Assembly (NCBI GenBank): GCA_905250885.1
Contig: CAJNOQ010003338.1
Coordinates: forward strand, 1-20,586
DNA length: 20,586 nt
Source: Didymodactylos carnosus
Taxonomy: Eukaryota > Rotifera > Eurotatoria > Philodinida > Philodinidae
Reading direction: 5' to 3'
In this document: positions 1 through 10,600 of the stretch, one piece after another
How positions within the stretch are numbered: position 1 is the first letter of the stretch
Layout: every line of letters starts with the position of its first letter
Notes under the pieces: model-generated
Database searches by the model: none
What the model was told of the DNA's origin: nothing
The model's input: the letters and a program-made list of their open reading frames with translations, nothing else
Position numbers and translations under genes: made by a program

Positions 1-110
1 CGGGTCGGGTCGGGTACGGGTACAAAGTTGTCGGGTCGGGTCGGGTACGGGTGGAAAAAAAATTTTCGGGTAGGGTACGGGTACGAAAATGGTACCCGTG
101 CACATCTCTA
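1..110. mobile_element. End of a probable hAT-type non-autonomous element
   Basis: The first 86 bases are degenerate runs of CGGGT/CGGGTA, ending in GGTACCCGTGCACATCTCTA at 91-110. Read outwards-in, this terminus is TAGAGATGTGCACGGGTACC, which resembles terminal repeats of hAT-family elements carrying GGGTA-rich subterminal repeats. The GC-rich composition contrasts sharply with the AT-rich DNA that follows. The other end and the target duplication are outside the window, so the family is inference from terminus resemblance. Confidence 0.5.
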
Positions 111-1230
111 GTGTATGATTTCTCGCAGAAAATGTCAAATGTTTGTATGATAGGAATACTACTGGACTACCTATGATAAGAGTCTATTTGATCCCACACA
201 AGGATTCCTTCGTTTTCATACGGGAATAGAATAGTATGAGACTCTTGAGGCGTTCCTGCTTGTATTTTGGATTTGGATTAACAGAAATAAATTTAATACT
301 AGCAAAATTTACATATATTCATTATCGTAACTGAATTCATTCAGATTCTTTAATGTTTTTTTCATATCTATTCAATGTTATCTATAATGATCATAATAGT
401 TTCTGGATATGAACTAATCATTTGTACATCATATATCTTCCGTATTTGATACGGCTCTAATATCTTGTTTGATAGACAGCGCAACAGGTTATATCGAGCA
501 CATGCAGACATAACAAATCAAATAGTTGACCACTAAATACAAAGTGGATATTAGTGTATACAAAAACACAAATCATTATCTTAAGCAATGATAAATCGCA
601 AGATGTTGAAATTAATAGAATCTAAACGATATGTACGGATATGGTGTAACATACAGATAGCTTCACTACAAATATGGTAGATGCCACCATTATTGACATA
701 TTCTTTGCACGTTTATTACGGTATCATTTATCAAAATATCTAGTCTTCCCTTGGCAATAACCGGAGCATAACTTAGTATTTTGCAAAATATGACAGAGAA
801 ATAAAAACCATCCAAAACAGGACTGAACCATCCAAAACAGGTTTGAATCCTTTCATGGACTGACATGCAAAGACACCAAAAGCAGAGTAGCGTACAGTTG
901 GACGCTATAAGTTTTAGAGGTGGGACGTTTTAGGATTTAATCACAGAACATAGACGATACTTCTTTGTTGCTACATATGGAAACTTTTTTTCGATTGAAT
1001 ACTGAGAAAAATTTGCAAATTACAAGCATACTATTATTTTTAAGACAAAATATAACAAGTTTTCATATGAGCCGGAAAAAAAATGAGCTAATTTTTTTTT
1101 ATAGGTAGCACAAAATGATAAGCGAAGCTTTATCTCTCAAACCTTTAGATGACGATAGACACCGCTCGAGTGTATGAAATGTTTGAACCATGCAACAATA
1201 AAAACAAAATTTATCAACAATAAGACTTAC
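111..1230. other. AT-rich non-coding stretch, probably intronic to the partial gene
   Basis: No exon is convincing on either strand. If the partial gene continues leftwards, most or all of this is its first intron. The stretch holds a two-copy 20-bp tandem repeat at 806-845. Confidence 0.5.
806..845. repeat. Two-copy 20-bp tandem repeat
   Basis: The 16-mer AACCATCCAAAACAGG occurs at 806-821 and again at 826-841, with spacers ACTG and TTTG, giving a 20-bp period. It is small and probably a replication-slippage product. Confidence 0.8.
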
Positions 1231-1539
1231 ATATTTTGATAAATAACATTGTGGATCTAATGCACTATTTGTTATTGAGGTAGCTGTCGCTGTACCATTC
1301 GATGTTGACTTTAATCCATGATCTGCTGAAACCGTTGTTGTTAAATTTTTATATTTATTTATAACAGAATTATAACGACTAGTCGAGGAATAAGATAATA
1401 AATGTTCAATAGCTCCAATACCATTTTTAGTCATAGGCGTAGAAGGAATTGTAGAAGATAAAGCGTCTGAATCACCATTTAAATGAGAGTTGAAACGATG
1501 TTTTGTAGTTGGAGATTTTGTTGGACTTTGTAACGACAT
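1231..1539 (-). CDS. First coding exon of an unidentified minus-strand gene (partial, 103 aa)
   Basis: The frame opens with ATG at 1539, preceded by A at -3 (GTAAAATGTCG), and runs 103 codons to a consensus donor, TAT|GTAAGT, with the exon ending at 1231. Codons read past the donor continue only to a stop at 1099 and look like intron. The protein is rich in S, T and N with repeated SPTKSP-type motifs at residues 5-12, like a disordered N-terminus, and becomes more ordered at LDPQCYLSKY (94-103). A DPxxYL segment right after a disordered head is also seen in the tethering-complex subunit VPS51, but this is too short to assign the family. An acceptor-like CTATCTAG lies just upstream of the ATG, so a 5' non-coding exon is possible. 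The remaining exons are to the left or unrecognised. Confidence 0.55.
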
Positions 1540-1999
1540 TTTACTAGATAGGCAATAGTTTTAATTGGATAGACCATTAACATAACAAGCAAAACAATCT
1601 AAAATTGAATACGATACTTAAAAGGCAGATATAAATTATATGAATTTCAATGTGATAAAAGAGGATTTTTGAACAATTTTGTCACTTAAACGAACAGAAA
1701 ACGGATTTCCTAGAACAATAGTTACTACTGCTCAGATTTTAAATCATTAGTAGTCTTTTAAAATACAATAGACGATTTTAATCTTCTTTTCTTTTTTAGT
1801 AGTTGTCATAGTTGTAACGACAGTTTTTTTTTTCTATTATTTTCGTTCGAACAATGATGAGATGTATCAGGTTTTTAAAATACTACTGTCTGCGTATATA
1901 TGTGTGTAATCACGCATTGTTATGAGAAAAAGAGAAAATGATGTATAATATAAAAAAAATAAAGTTTAGTGTTCAGTTACAATAATGACTTTTGAGTGA

Positions 2000-2037
2000 G
2001 AACGAGAGAGAAAGAGGAAGAGAAAGGGAGAGAGAGA
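2000..2037. repeat. GA-rich low-complexity tract
   Basis: A purine-only run of GAGA and AAGAGG units, about 460 bp upstream of the partial gene's ATG. On the coding strand of that gene it is a CT tract. It may be a simple repeat, or a GAGA/CT-type promoter tract as some animals have; position is the only argument for the latter. Confidence 0.6.
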
Positions 2038-2696
2038 TTGTATTACTATCATTATGCAATAATAAATGATTAAAATAAAGAGTTCTAATGACTGATTTTT
2101 ATGTCCGGAGTTTTGTGTTCAAATCCTAATAAAATTGAGAATACATGACAGAATATTAGAAATAAATGAATTAAATTTATCATGCTCGGTTGTATAGTAA
2201 AAGAATGAAAAAATGAAAGTGAATTGTCTGTCTATTCAAGCCATTTGAGAATAAAAATTCTACTGAAATAGTTATTTTATAAAACAAAAATTCTCATAAA
2301 ACTTATTAAACAAGTATTTGTAAATGAACGTACTAAAAAATATTTTTTATTTATCTAGGTAGAAATTGTTTGTTCAACGTATCTCGCAATGTGTTAATAC
2401 ACTAAATATCATGTGTACAAATGTTTTCTTCCTAGTATCTTTTAAAACTAGGCTGTTTATTTAGTTTATTTACGTATTTCTAATTCTTTTAGTCTCTCTG
2501 ATGTATTTATTCCAGATGTATATACGTGTGTTTGAGAATAGAGATGAGATGTGTGAATGAAAGATAATTTTCCTAATTCTAACTCTCCCAACCGTACAAG
2601 GCCATTTTCTCTCTCCCTCTTTCCATCATCAACAAAACGATTAGTTTATTTTATGTATACGTTTTTTAATACGATTACCACTTTTTTATGAATATT

Positions 2697-2714
2697 TCTC
2701 TCTCTCTCTCTCTC
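2697..2714. repeat. (TC)9 microsatellite
   Basis: Nine uninterrupted TC units in AT-rich non-coding DNA. Confidence 0.9.
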
Positions 2715-4297
2715 AACTGACATAGTTCGATCGATAAAAGCCATTTACAGCAACAATACTTAGACAAGTGTAAAAATATCGTCGGACGGTACCTCGGACT
2801 AGTCCACTCGACTCATCGTTTTGGAGGACCTATCTGATTTATTTTAGGATTAAGTTATTTCGTATTTTGAACTACTAAATAAAACTTTTTTACTTTCTTG
2901 AGCTTACATTATATCCTTAAGTCATTATTAAGCAAAAAATTCACTAATAGCTTTGAAGATAGCGATGATTAACACCATTGATCACGGAATTATATTTTAC
3001 TAATTTGAAAAGGTTTAACACTATGATAAAGTCAAATTTAAAAATGTAAATCAAAAGCTTAGAGATGAGAGTATCTGAAAAGCACATACGAAAGAAATAT
3101 TTTTCTCAAAAAATTGCAATTAGTTCCTTGTGGAAGTAGATAAATATTGAAAAATCCGTCTGAATATCAAAGAGACTTTAGACTACATTTTAGCAAATAC
3201 ATTTAGCTTTTAATTCTCTCCTCTTGAATTAAATTAATGGCATTTTCTTTCGGACACCTCAAACTGAATCGAAAACACATACGTTTGTATCGCGATGCGT
3301 GCAAAAATATAATTAAAAACAAAATCGTTTATTCATCTAAACTATTTCTACGTCTGCATCAGGGAAAACAAAATTCTGATTAATTCATTTTGCAAAACTC
3401 TACATCTGTACAATTTTTTTCACATAAATACTTATTAAAATCATCTAGTATCACATCTGTTTTTGAAGATGACTCGTACAAATAACTTACTTCTAAATAA
3501 ATAAATACTTTACAGGCACACGGTTGTGTTTTTGAAGCAAAATTTGTCTAGAATATAGAGCAGATGGAAACTAGCAAAACAATAGACTATATCAGAAGAA
3601 GTCTGAACATATGACCAACTACAAAAGAAAATGCCCTCTCATTCTCTTCCGTTTTTGTTCAATAATCATGAACTATCCGTTATACGCGGTCACGCACACA
3701 CAAACTTTTCTCCATCTCTTCTCTCTCTTAAACATATGATACAACAATCAGAATAAACACAGTTCACATATAAAGACAGAAGAAATATAAATGATTAAAA
3801 ATGGTGAAATCAGTCAATAGATTTATAGAAGTAATGGACTTATTGTCAATAAACATAAATAAATAAATAATCTAAGAATAAAAAGAGTAAACATCGAATA
3901 TACTTCTGTAAGCGTTAACTTTATTAAGCGTAAAACTTTATTTTTTCATCTTCTCATTCTATTCGAACTCTGTTAGAGAATTAAATGATGTCAAGCGGAC
4001 AATTCTCTCGTGTAATAATCGGAGAAGGAATGTGTTTCACTGAATACAAATACCATTCGCCAGTTGAGACAAAAAGACAATTTTTGACAAATGACTTTTC
4101 TGTTGTATAGGTGTAGAAAATGAAAAAAAAGAAAAAAATAGCGGAAGTTGTAAATCAGATGATTGTGATCATGATTGTTTATGAAGACTTACTTTATGTT
4201 TGAAAGTCAATTGATTCATATCGTTTTCTATTTTCAAAGTCGCTCAATTCACAACCGTAAATCAACTGTTATTTTCATCATCATTTGTAGAAACGTA

Positions 4298-4367
4298 GAA
4301 CTAAATGTGTGTTTTAACTTTTTTACAACTTACAAGATGACCATAATAACTATTTCTTATGCTTTTC
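4298..4367. repeat. Dispersed short repeat, copy 1
   Basis: This segment, GAACTAAATGTGTGTTTTAA through ATGCTTTTCT, matches 6258-6337 in the same orientation with scattered substitutions and a small insertion in the second copy. No coding potential is shared across the copies. Origin unknown: an old segmental duplication or a low-copy transposon fragment. Confidence 0.65.
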
Positions 4368-4968
4368 TTTTCTTCTGTGACAAAATACACGCCAAGTACA
4401 GAAAGATAAAGTTAGAAAAATAGCCTTCATAGTTTGTGCAAGCTCCATGAATGCCATCATCTATGATGCATTTTTGTTACAATTCCATCTTTTTCTTGTT
4501 CTTTTTGGTAGGTCAAAACTTGTTATTTTGATCAGAACATAAATAATACACTAATTCTGAGGCAGGCTAAATATATTTAATTAAGATCAGGATCAATAAA
4601 CAAAAATACAAAAGAACTTATGGAAGAAAAATATTGGGGAAAAAACTTTCATTAATTACAAATGGACGCTTTACTGTATACATTAGATTTTTAGCAAATA
4701 ATTTGGACTTTATTATTATAACTGAAAATTTGATTTGTTAGCCATTTTTTAGCCTAAATACGACTTATGCCAATTTAAGTCGATAATCAATTTGAACTTG
4801 TTTTACATTGTTTCAATAAGTTTGGTCATTAATTATATTTTTACTTTCGTATTATTTTTTTAATTGTAATGCTTAATCAAGTGTGTGCGTATGCGTGTAC
4901 GAAGGCTACAAATGAAAAATTTTCATAGTCAAATCTGCAACTAACATGAAGTATGAACTCTCTTATGT

Positions 4969-5114
4969 CCTCAAAACCGAAAAAGTACCGCTCAGTTCCC
5001 GTCCAATACCCCGTGCGCTATACCAATAGCAAAATCGAAATTATCGCACGGTTACCGCGTTCCTTTCACAGTATACCGTGGATATAACCAGCGGTGGTAC
5101 CGTCCGGTATTTTG
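4969..5114. repeat. ACCG/CGGT-rich interspersed repeat, copy 1
   Basis: It opens with CCTCAAAACCGAAAAAGTAC, which is repeated exactly at 10593-10612, and continues with alternating ACCG and CGGT words to CCGGTATTTT. Composition is much more GC-rich than the surroundings. A further shared word, AAGCTTGACAT, occurs downstream at 5286-5296 and 10780-10790, so this copy may carry an insertion or divergent stretch of about 170 bp before its true end. It is probably a non-autonomous DNA transposon; no protein is encoded. Confidence 0.65.
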
Positions 5115-7399
5115 TCATTATGAACACGCAGAACAGGAGTTCAAAACTAATTTCCAACTTTCTTTTTTAATTGTTGAGCACTTGTAAGTGCAGACAGACT
5201 TCTGATTGAGAGAAATTTGATTCAAGCTGAAGTTCAAACTTCGACGAGTCTGTATGATCTACGAGAAAAGTTTAATCTGAAAAAAAAGCTTGACATAAGC
5301 TAAATCCTGCTACTGCAACACAAGTTGGCTTATATAGTAAACGTGATTAAACAAATCCGAAACAAGAATTTTTACTAAAAGTTTACGAAAGGAGTTAAAA
5401 AATTGTCCATCTATCAGTGTCTAACGCTTTAAGTTATCTTGCATCCGCGTGTTTGCCCAGAAAAACAAAAAAAAATAGAATTAATTTAAGACTTCACTCA
5501 GCTGTTGCGAACTGTAACAGATCTGTTGACATTCAGATATATCCGAACAACAGACTTAATTCATGTTTTATTTATGTTTTTGACCCCGGTTTGTATATTT
5601 TATTATATAAGGTTTTTGTCATGAGTCAGATATTTAATAATAGTGATGATAATAATAATTAATTTTGTATCAATTCGACAGTACTGTTAAACTGACAATA
5701 GTTTCAACCGTTATTCTATTTCCACGTATCCGAGACATCTGTTGATTATTAGTTGGAAATGATGGAATATTATCATGTTTATATATCAAATGATGCATTG
5801 TTTAGCGAACTAAGAAGCAGAAAAAAGAATATCTTCAAGAGTACAAAATTTTTAGATGTGCTATAAATAGACTGATTGATTTCTACTATAGAAGAAGAAC
5901 AAACAAAGACGGCATTTTAGTAGAACAGAACAACGTTGATTCCTCATTTAAATCAAAATCAAAATTTGCTCTTTCTTGTGCATACATTATATATACCATT
6001 TTAATATTGAATGTAATGTATGATGTATGTATAGACATTCGCCTGTCAGTAATCTCATCCATTTGTACATTTTGAGATAAAATGCAATCTACCTTTTGAA
6101 GAATGTTTTCAATAGACAGAGTAAAAAAAAAATCAGATTAAAAACCGTACTTGCATTATACTTTTGTTTTACTTTCTATAACAATAACAAGCGAATTTTA
6201 GATGTTATTTCAATTCTCGATATTGGACAAAAATCCAATTCATTGGATTTGATACGTGAAACTAAACGTGTGTTTTAACTTTTTACAATAAGTACAACTT
6301 ACAAGATAATCACCAAAACTATTTCCTATGCTTTTCTACACGTACGTTCTACATCAAACAAGAAATACATATTTTAGAAGAGAATGCCACAGTCCAATTG
6401 TTTCATTGTATGATCTCATTGATATCCATTGCATTTGTTTGTCCCTATCTTAAACAACGATCCACATTTCTTTATATCAGTTCTTCGAAGAATTGATCTG
6501 CATAAGCACAGAAAAAATGAGTAACTAAAGAATCACGGTTATTAACATTGGCATCAAAAATTAAAAGTATTGCCATTGAATTAGGTGTTGTGAAGAACTT
6601 TTAACGAACGATAGATTCAATATATAGTCGAGGCTTAATAGTGTACTAGAAGCGAAAAAATGAGAACGTGTATATGGAAAAAGTGAGCAGTATTAGCTGG
6701 AGCTAAATAACCTACCTTTTGCTTAAAAACGGTTACTTCCTCAATCGTTTGCCGTTATCAGCAATCGTAAGTCCAATACTGTAATACCGATAGTCTGTCT
6801 ACTTACGAGAGACCTTTTCCGACTGTCTAATCGCTTTCTGGTCGAAACCTAGTGGGTTACAGGTTATTGATCACGCTGATTCAGAGTATCCATATGGGAC
6901 ATGCAGCTAGGTCTTCGTAGAGCTGTTTTCTTGAAAACCAGTTTCTAGAAACCTCGAAAAGTCCCTAAAACTTTCTCTTAACAGATCACGATTGTAGCCC
7001 ACGAAAGTCTGATTAAAATGAGATATCTCTCACCTCTACATGACCTTCTTTTGCAAAGTTATAGAATTTACAAGAAAAGCCCTAAATGTTCATTATCAGC
7101 TCAAAGCTACAGAAATCAGAAGAAATTAATTTAGGAAAGTTTTTCTGAAATTTGTGGTTTGTACAGCTAATAGTTTTGACAAATAATTTGACTCACAGTG
7201 TGGCTCAATCGTTTTTCTCGAATCAATATAGATTGATCTTCTGATAGAAAAACTTAGTGGCGTCGTTTGAATGGAAGACTAATTGATATTGCGAGAAGAC
7301 ATACGTTTACCTATGGTAAAACTCTCACTATTGGGAGAGTGTTTGAATAAAATGTTTAATAAAAGTGTTTGAATATAAGATTAAAAAGAAAATGTTCAG
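5115..7399. other. Intergenic DNA, no gene seen
   Basis: Non-coding on both strands as far as I can tell. Roughly 6720-7010 is less AT-rich than its surroundings and may be an old, unrecognisable transposon fragment. An open frame at 5417-5662 on the plus strand has no recognisable domain and begins in AT-rich DNA. Confidence 0.55.
6258..6337. repeat. Dispersed short repeat, copy 2
   Basis: Second copy of the segment at 4298-4367, sharing TGTGTTTTAACTTTTT, ACAACTTACAAGAT and CTATTTC(C/T)TATGCTTTTCT. It carries an extra AATAAGT-like insertion. It lies about 1.9 kb from the first copy in the same orientation. Confidence 0.65.
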
Positions 7400-7614
7400 T
7401 TTATTTATAAAGACAAAAGAAAAATGAAAATAATTAGAAAATAAAGTCACAAATATAGTATATACAATGACAATACACTCAAAAACATTTGATATAAATC
7501 TTAAGAAAAACATACAGAAGTAAGTTGAGCAAAAAAAGTATAAATATGGAAAATAGATGGAACATGCACAAAAATTTTCTATAAATAAAAAAACAAAAGT
7601 ATTTTTCATTTCAT
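7400..7614 (-). other. Probable 3' UTR and polyadenylation signal of the ACSL gene
   Basis: Downstream of the TGA on the minus strand the sequence is AT-rich and carries AATAAA at 7405-7400, about 210 bases after the stop. A modest open frame here on the same strand (7618-7328, 96 codons) is very rich in F, Y and I from AT-rich composition and overlaps the stop codon, so I do not treat it as a gene. The true cleavage site is unknown. Confidence 0.5.
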
Positions 7615-10600
7615 TCATTCTTGTTTATCTGGGATAACGTCTTGAGAAACATCGGTTACATCTTTTGATTGTTTTTCATTCGTTTCATTTCTTTTCACTT
7701 CTTTTTCATTTTCATTTTCTGTATTTTCTTTTTTGACCGACTGTTGTGGCTGTTTGTCACTGTCTTTTGCCGGACTTACACGAGCACTTTTCTTAGTTTG
7801 CTTTTGTTTCGGCGGTTCTCTATATAACTTCTCAATATCATCATGATATTTTAGCTCAATGGCTTTACGTTTTAATTTTAATGCATCAGTAACTAAACCA
7901 GTTTCCGGTGACCAAGGATCAGCGACTACTTTTACACGCTGAGGTGTTTCATAACGTTCAATACCGCCTAAATAAAATAGATTTATAATGAAAATTGACT
8001 ATACGATTTTGACTATCGATTTTGATCAGAAAAGGGTAAGATACTTTAATAAAGTTTCTGGCAAAGATAAGAAAGTTATATCGTTACCTTTTCTACATGC
8101 TTCTTGTATATCTTTTAATACTTGATTACCAAAGTCTTCATCGTCAATTAATTTTTGCCATTCTTTATTATCAAAATGTTTTTCAGTATAAGACTAGAAT
8201 GCAAATCAAGATAGTAATAACGTATGGGTCATAAAGAATGATACACTTTTGTTCTCTTTTTCTCATCAAGTTTAAAATAGTGGTAGTAGTGTAAAATTTC
8301 TCTCAAAAGGTGCAGAATTTTGTCTACTTTCAAAATATGAAAGAGCCGCAAAATAATATATCATAGTGGAATGACAGTAATCAAAATATTGAAAACTCCA
8401 AGATATGATCGCTGTTCCCAAAAATATTCAGACACTTTGACAAAAACGATATTAACTCCGTCAGTACTTATCATAGGACGATTCTGAGTAACGTGCAAAA
8501 ACTAGACAAAATTTTGCGTTTGATGAGCCCAAATCAAAATCTCAGAACGTTCAAGAAACTGTTAAAAAATTTAAAACGAAAAACATTATTTTCACTTTTC
8601 GTCTTTTTCGCATCTATATTCACTACCCACTTGGGTTTTTAATTTTTTACTCGAAATTGGAACTGATTTTTATTAAAAGTACTTAAGTCTTGTACAATTT
8701 TTCATACTGCATCTTTCGAAACTGAAAGAAAGTTTTGAAATGTCGTCTGTCTTAAGTAATCGACCCCTCGATACAAAATTCTCTGAAAACAGCGCCATCC
8801 TCATATTTCGAGTTTTCTATCGATGCAGAAAATAGTTAGAAAAAGCGAAAAATGTAAGATGATTTCAGATGGCGCAGTCATGTCTGGAAAACTTTCCAGT
8901 ATTCTGATTATTGCGCTTAAACTTTGATATATTATATTTTGTGGCACTTACATATTTTGAAACTAAACAAAATTCTGTACGTTTTAAGCCCTGGACGAAA
9001 TTTTTACACTACTTTTTACTTGATAGGAAGAAGAGAATAAAAGTGTGTCATTCTTTATGGCCCATCCGTTATTTTGCGTTTTGGCTTCTTACAAATACAT
9101 ACAGCTATATTTCTTTGATTTGGTGATATAAGGAGAACAGTGTATTCTGCTGATGAACTAGCACATAGACAACAATTTTCAACAATTGGAACTTTTCCAA
9201 TAACCATTTCTACTTTTGTTAACGAAACGTATTCACCGCCTCGTAATTTGATCAAATCTTTTTTACGATCTAAATAACAATTCTTTCAGTTAAAGTTTAA
9301 CTTTCACGTTGTTCTTTAATTAATACTTACCAATAATTTTCACTGTACCATCGGGAAATATTTCACCAATGTCTCCTGTTGAAAAATATCTTGTACCATT
9401 AATTTCTTTAAAATTCACATTCTCTTTAGCTGCTTCGGCAAAATATCCAGCAGCTACCATTTTACCACCAATCAAAATTTCACCACGAGGATGTGGCTTA
9501 TCTGTATTACGATATTGCCCTATAATAAAATAACACCATTTAACTTTCAACTTTGTTCGTTGAAAATACATAAATGAACAAATGAAAATAGAACTTGTAT
9601 AACTTCAATGACTAGCATTATTATAATCGTTCTACATAGCTTAGAATTTACCCTTCCAGAGAGAATTTGATTTTCTATAAATAAAACTGAATTCACATTG
9701 CTGCGAATTCATTTCGATATGCAATGGATGATACGAATGCGTATTGGTTGGTGTATAGGATGTGTTTGCGAATTCTCTATATTTTGCTGCTTTAATACTT
9801 ATGACTGTTTGGCACTGTGAAACTTTACCAGATAGACGGCTTGTATGCATGTGTGTCGTGTCGGGGATGAGCAGACGGATGGATGAGAGTGAGTTGCGAG
9901 GCAATATAACCTATATGGTGATCTATACTAGTCAAAAAATAGTAGAGAAGTCGCAATCGATCCTTCCTGACCTGCATGGTGACCTGAACTAGTGAGAAAA
10001 GAGATACACATTGCAACTCTATAGCCAGCACGAAGATATGTTGCATAACGAAAAAGCAAAAATAATTCATTTCGCTGAGAATGCCAATATTCCATGATCT
10101 CGAATCGTGCAACATCGAAAGTGCACTGAAGGAAGAAGATAAAAGAACTTTCGCAAATCAAATAAATAATCAAGAAAAAAAAGTCAAATTCTTCAGTTTG
10201 GAAATCCCTAAATCATAGTCTTGATATTAAATACCAGTCGGAAGGCGTGAAATAAAAGAAACAATTATAAGAGTGGGACATTCAAATACACCCTTCACTA
10301 AGAACAGTTACGTTTCAAGTCAGATAAAACCATGTTCAACACAAGATATCTTGTGTGAAAACAGATGTCTTGTTTATTAGTTCAGGCCTATCTTTAGCCA
10401 ACAGAGAACAACACTGCAATAGTGGTATTATAATGCTTCTTTTATAATTTCATTGAAATTTCTGAAACCTACGAATCTGTAAAACCCAAGCTCTAGAAAA
10501 TCTTGTATTCGATTAGAAACTGTTCGCAAACAACTCCGTCGATATCGAACAATTATTTCTGGAAAAACAACACCCCTGGTAGCATCCCAGGCCCTCAAAA

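Larger units (their letters stand above)
1540..4968. other. Intergenic AT-rich DNA, no gene seen
   Basis: Open frames here are short, rich in F, I, K and N, and lack recognisable motifs or convincing splice structure. The stretch contains a GA-rich tract (about 2000-2037), a (TC)9 microsatellite (2697-2714) and one copy of a short dispersed repeat (4298-4367). It includes whatever promoter serves the partial gene that starts at 1539, but no core promoter element stands out. Confidence 0.6.

Noticed and set aside
1-90. Telomeric repeat
   Set aside because: The CGGGT units are irregular and end in a transposon-like terminus; no known telomere repeat is present.
2112-2130. tRNA-like B-box word (GTTCAAATCCT)
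   Set aside because: No A box or acceptor stem at the right distance.
7328-7618. 96-codon minus-strand open frame just after the ACSL stop
   Set aside because: Overlaps the ACSL stop and lies in its 3' UTR; composition is dominated by F, Y and I from AT-rich DNA.
9093-9103. Alternative donor GTAAGA for ACSL exon 13
   Set aside because: It would leave one base over and put a stop in the next exon; GTATGT at 9102 keeps phase and homology.
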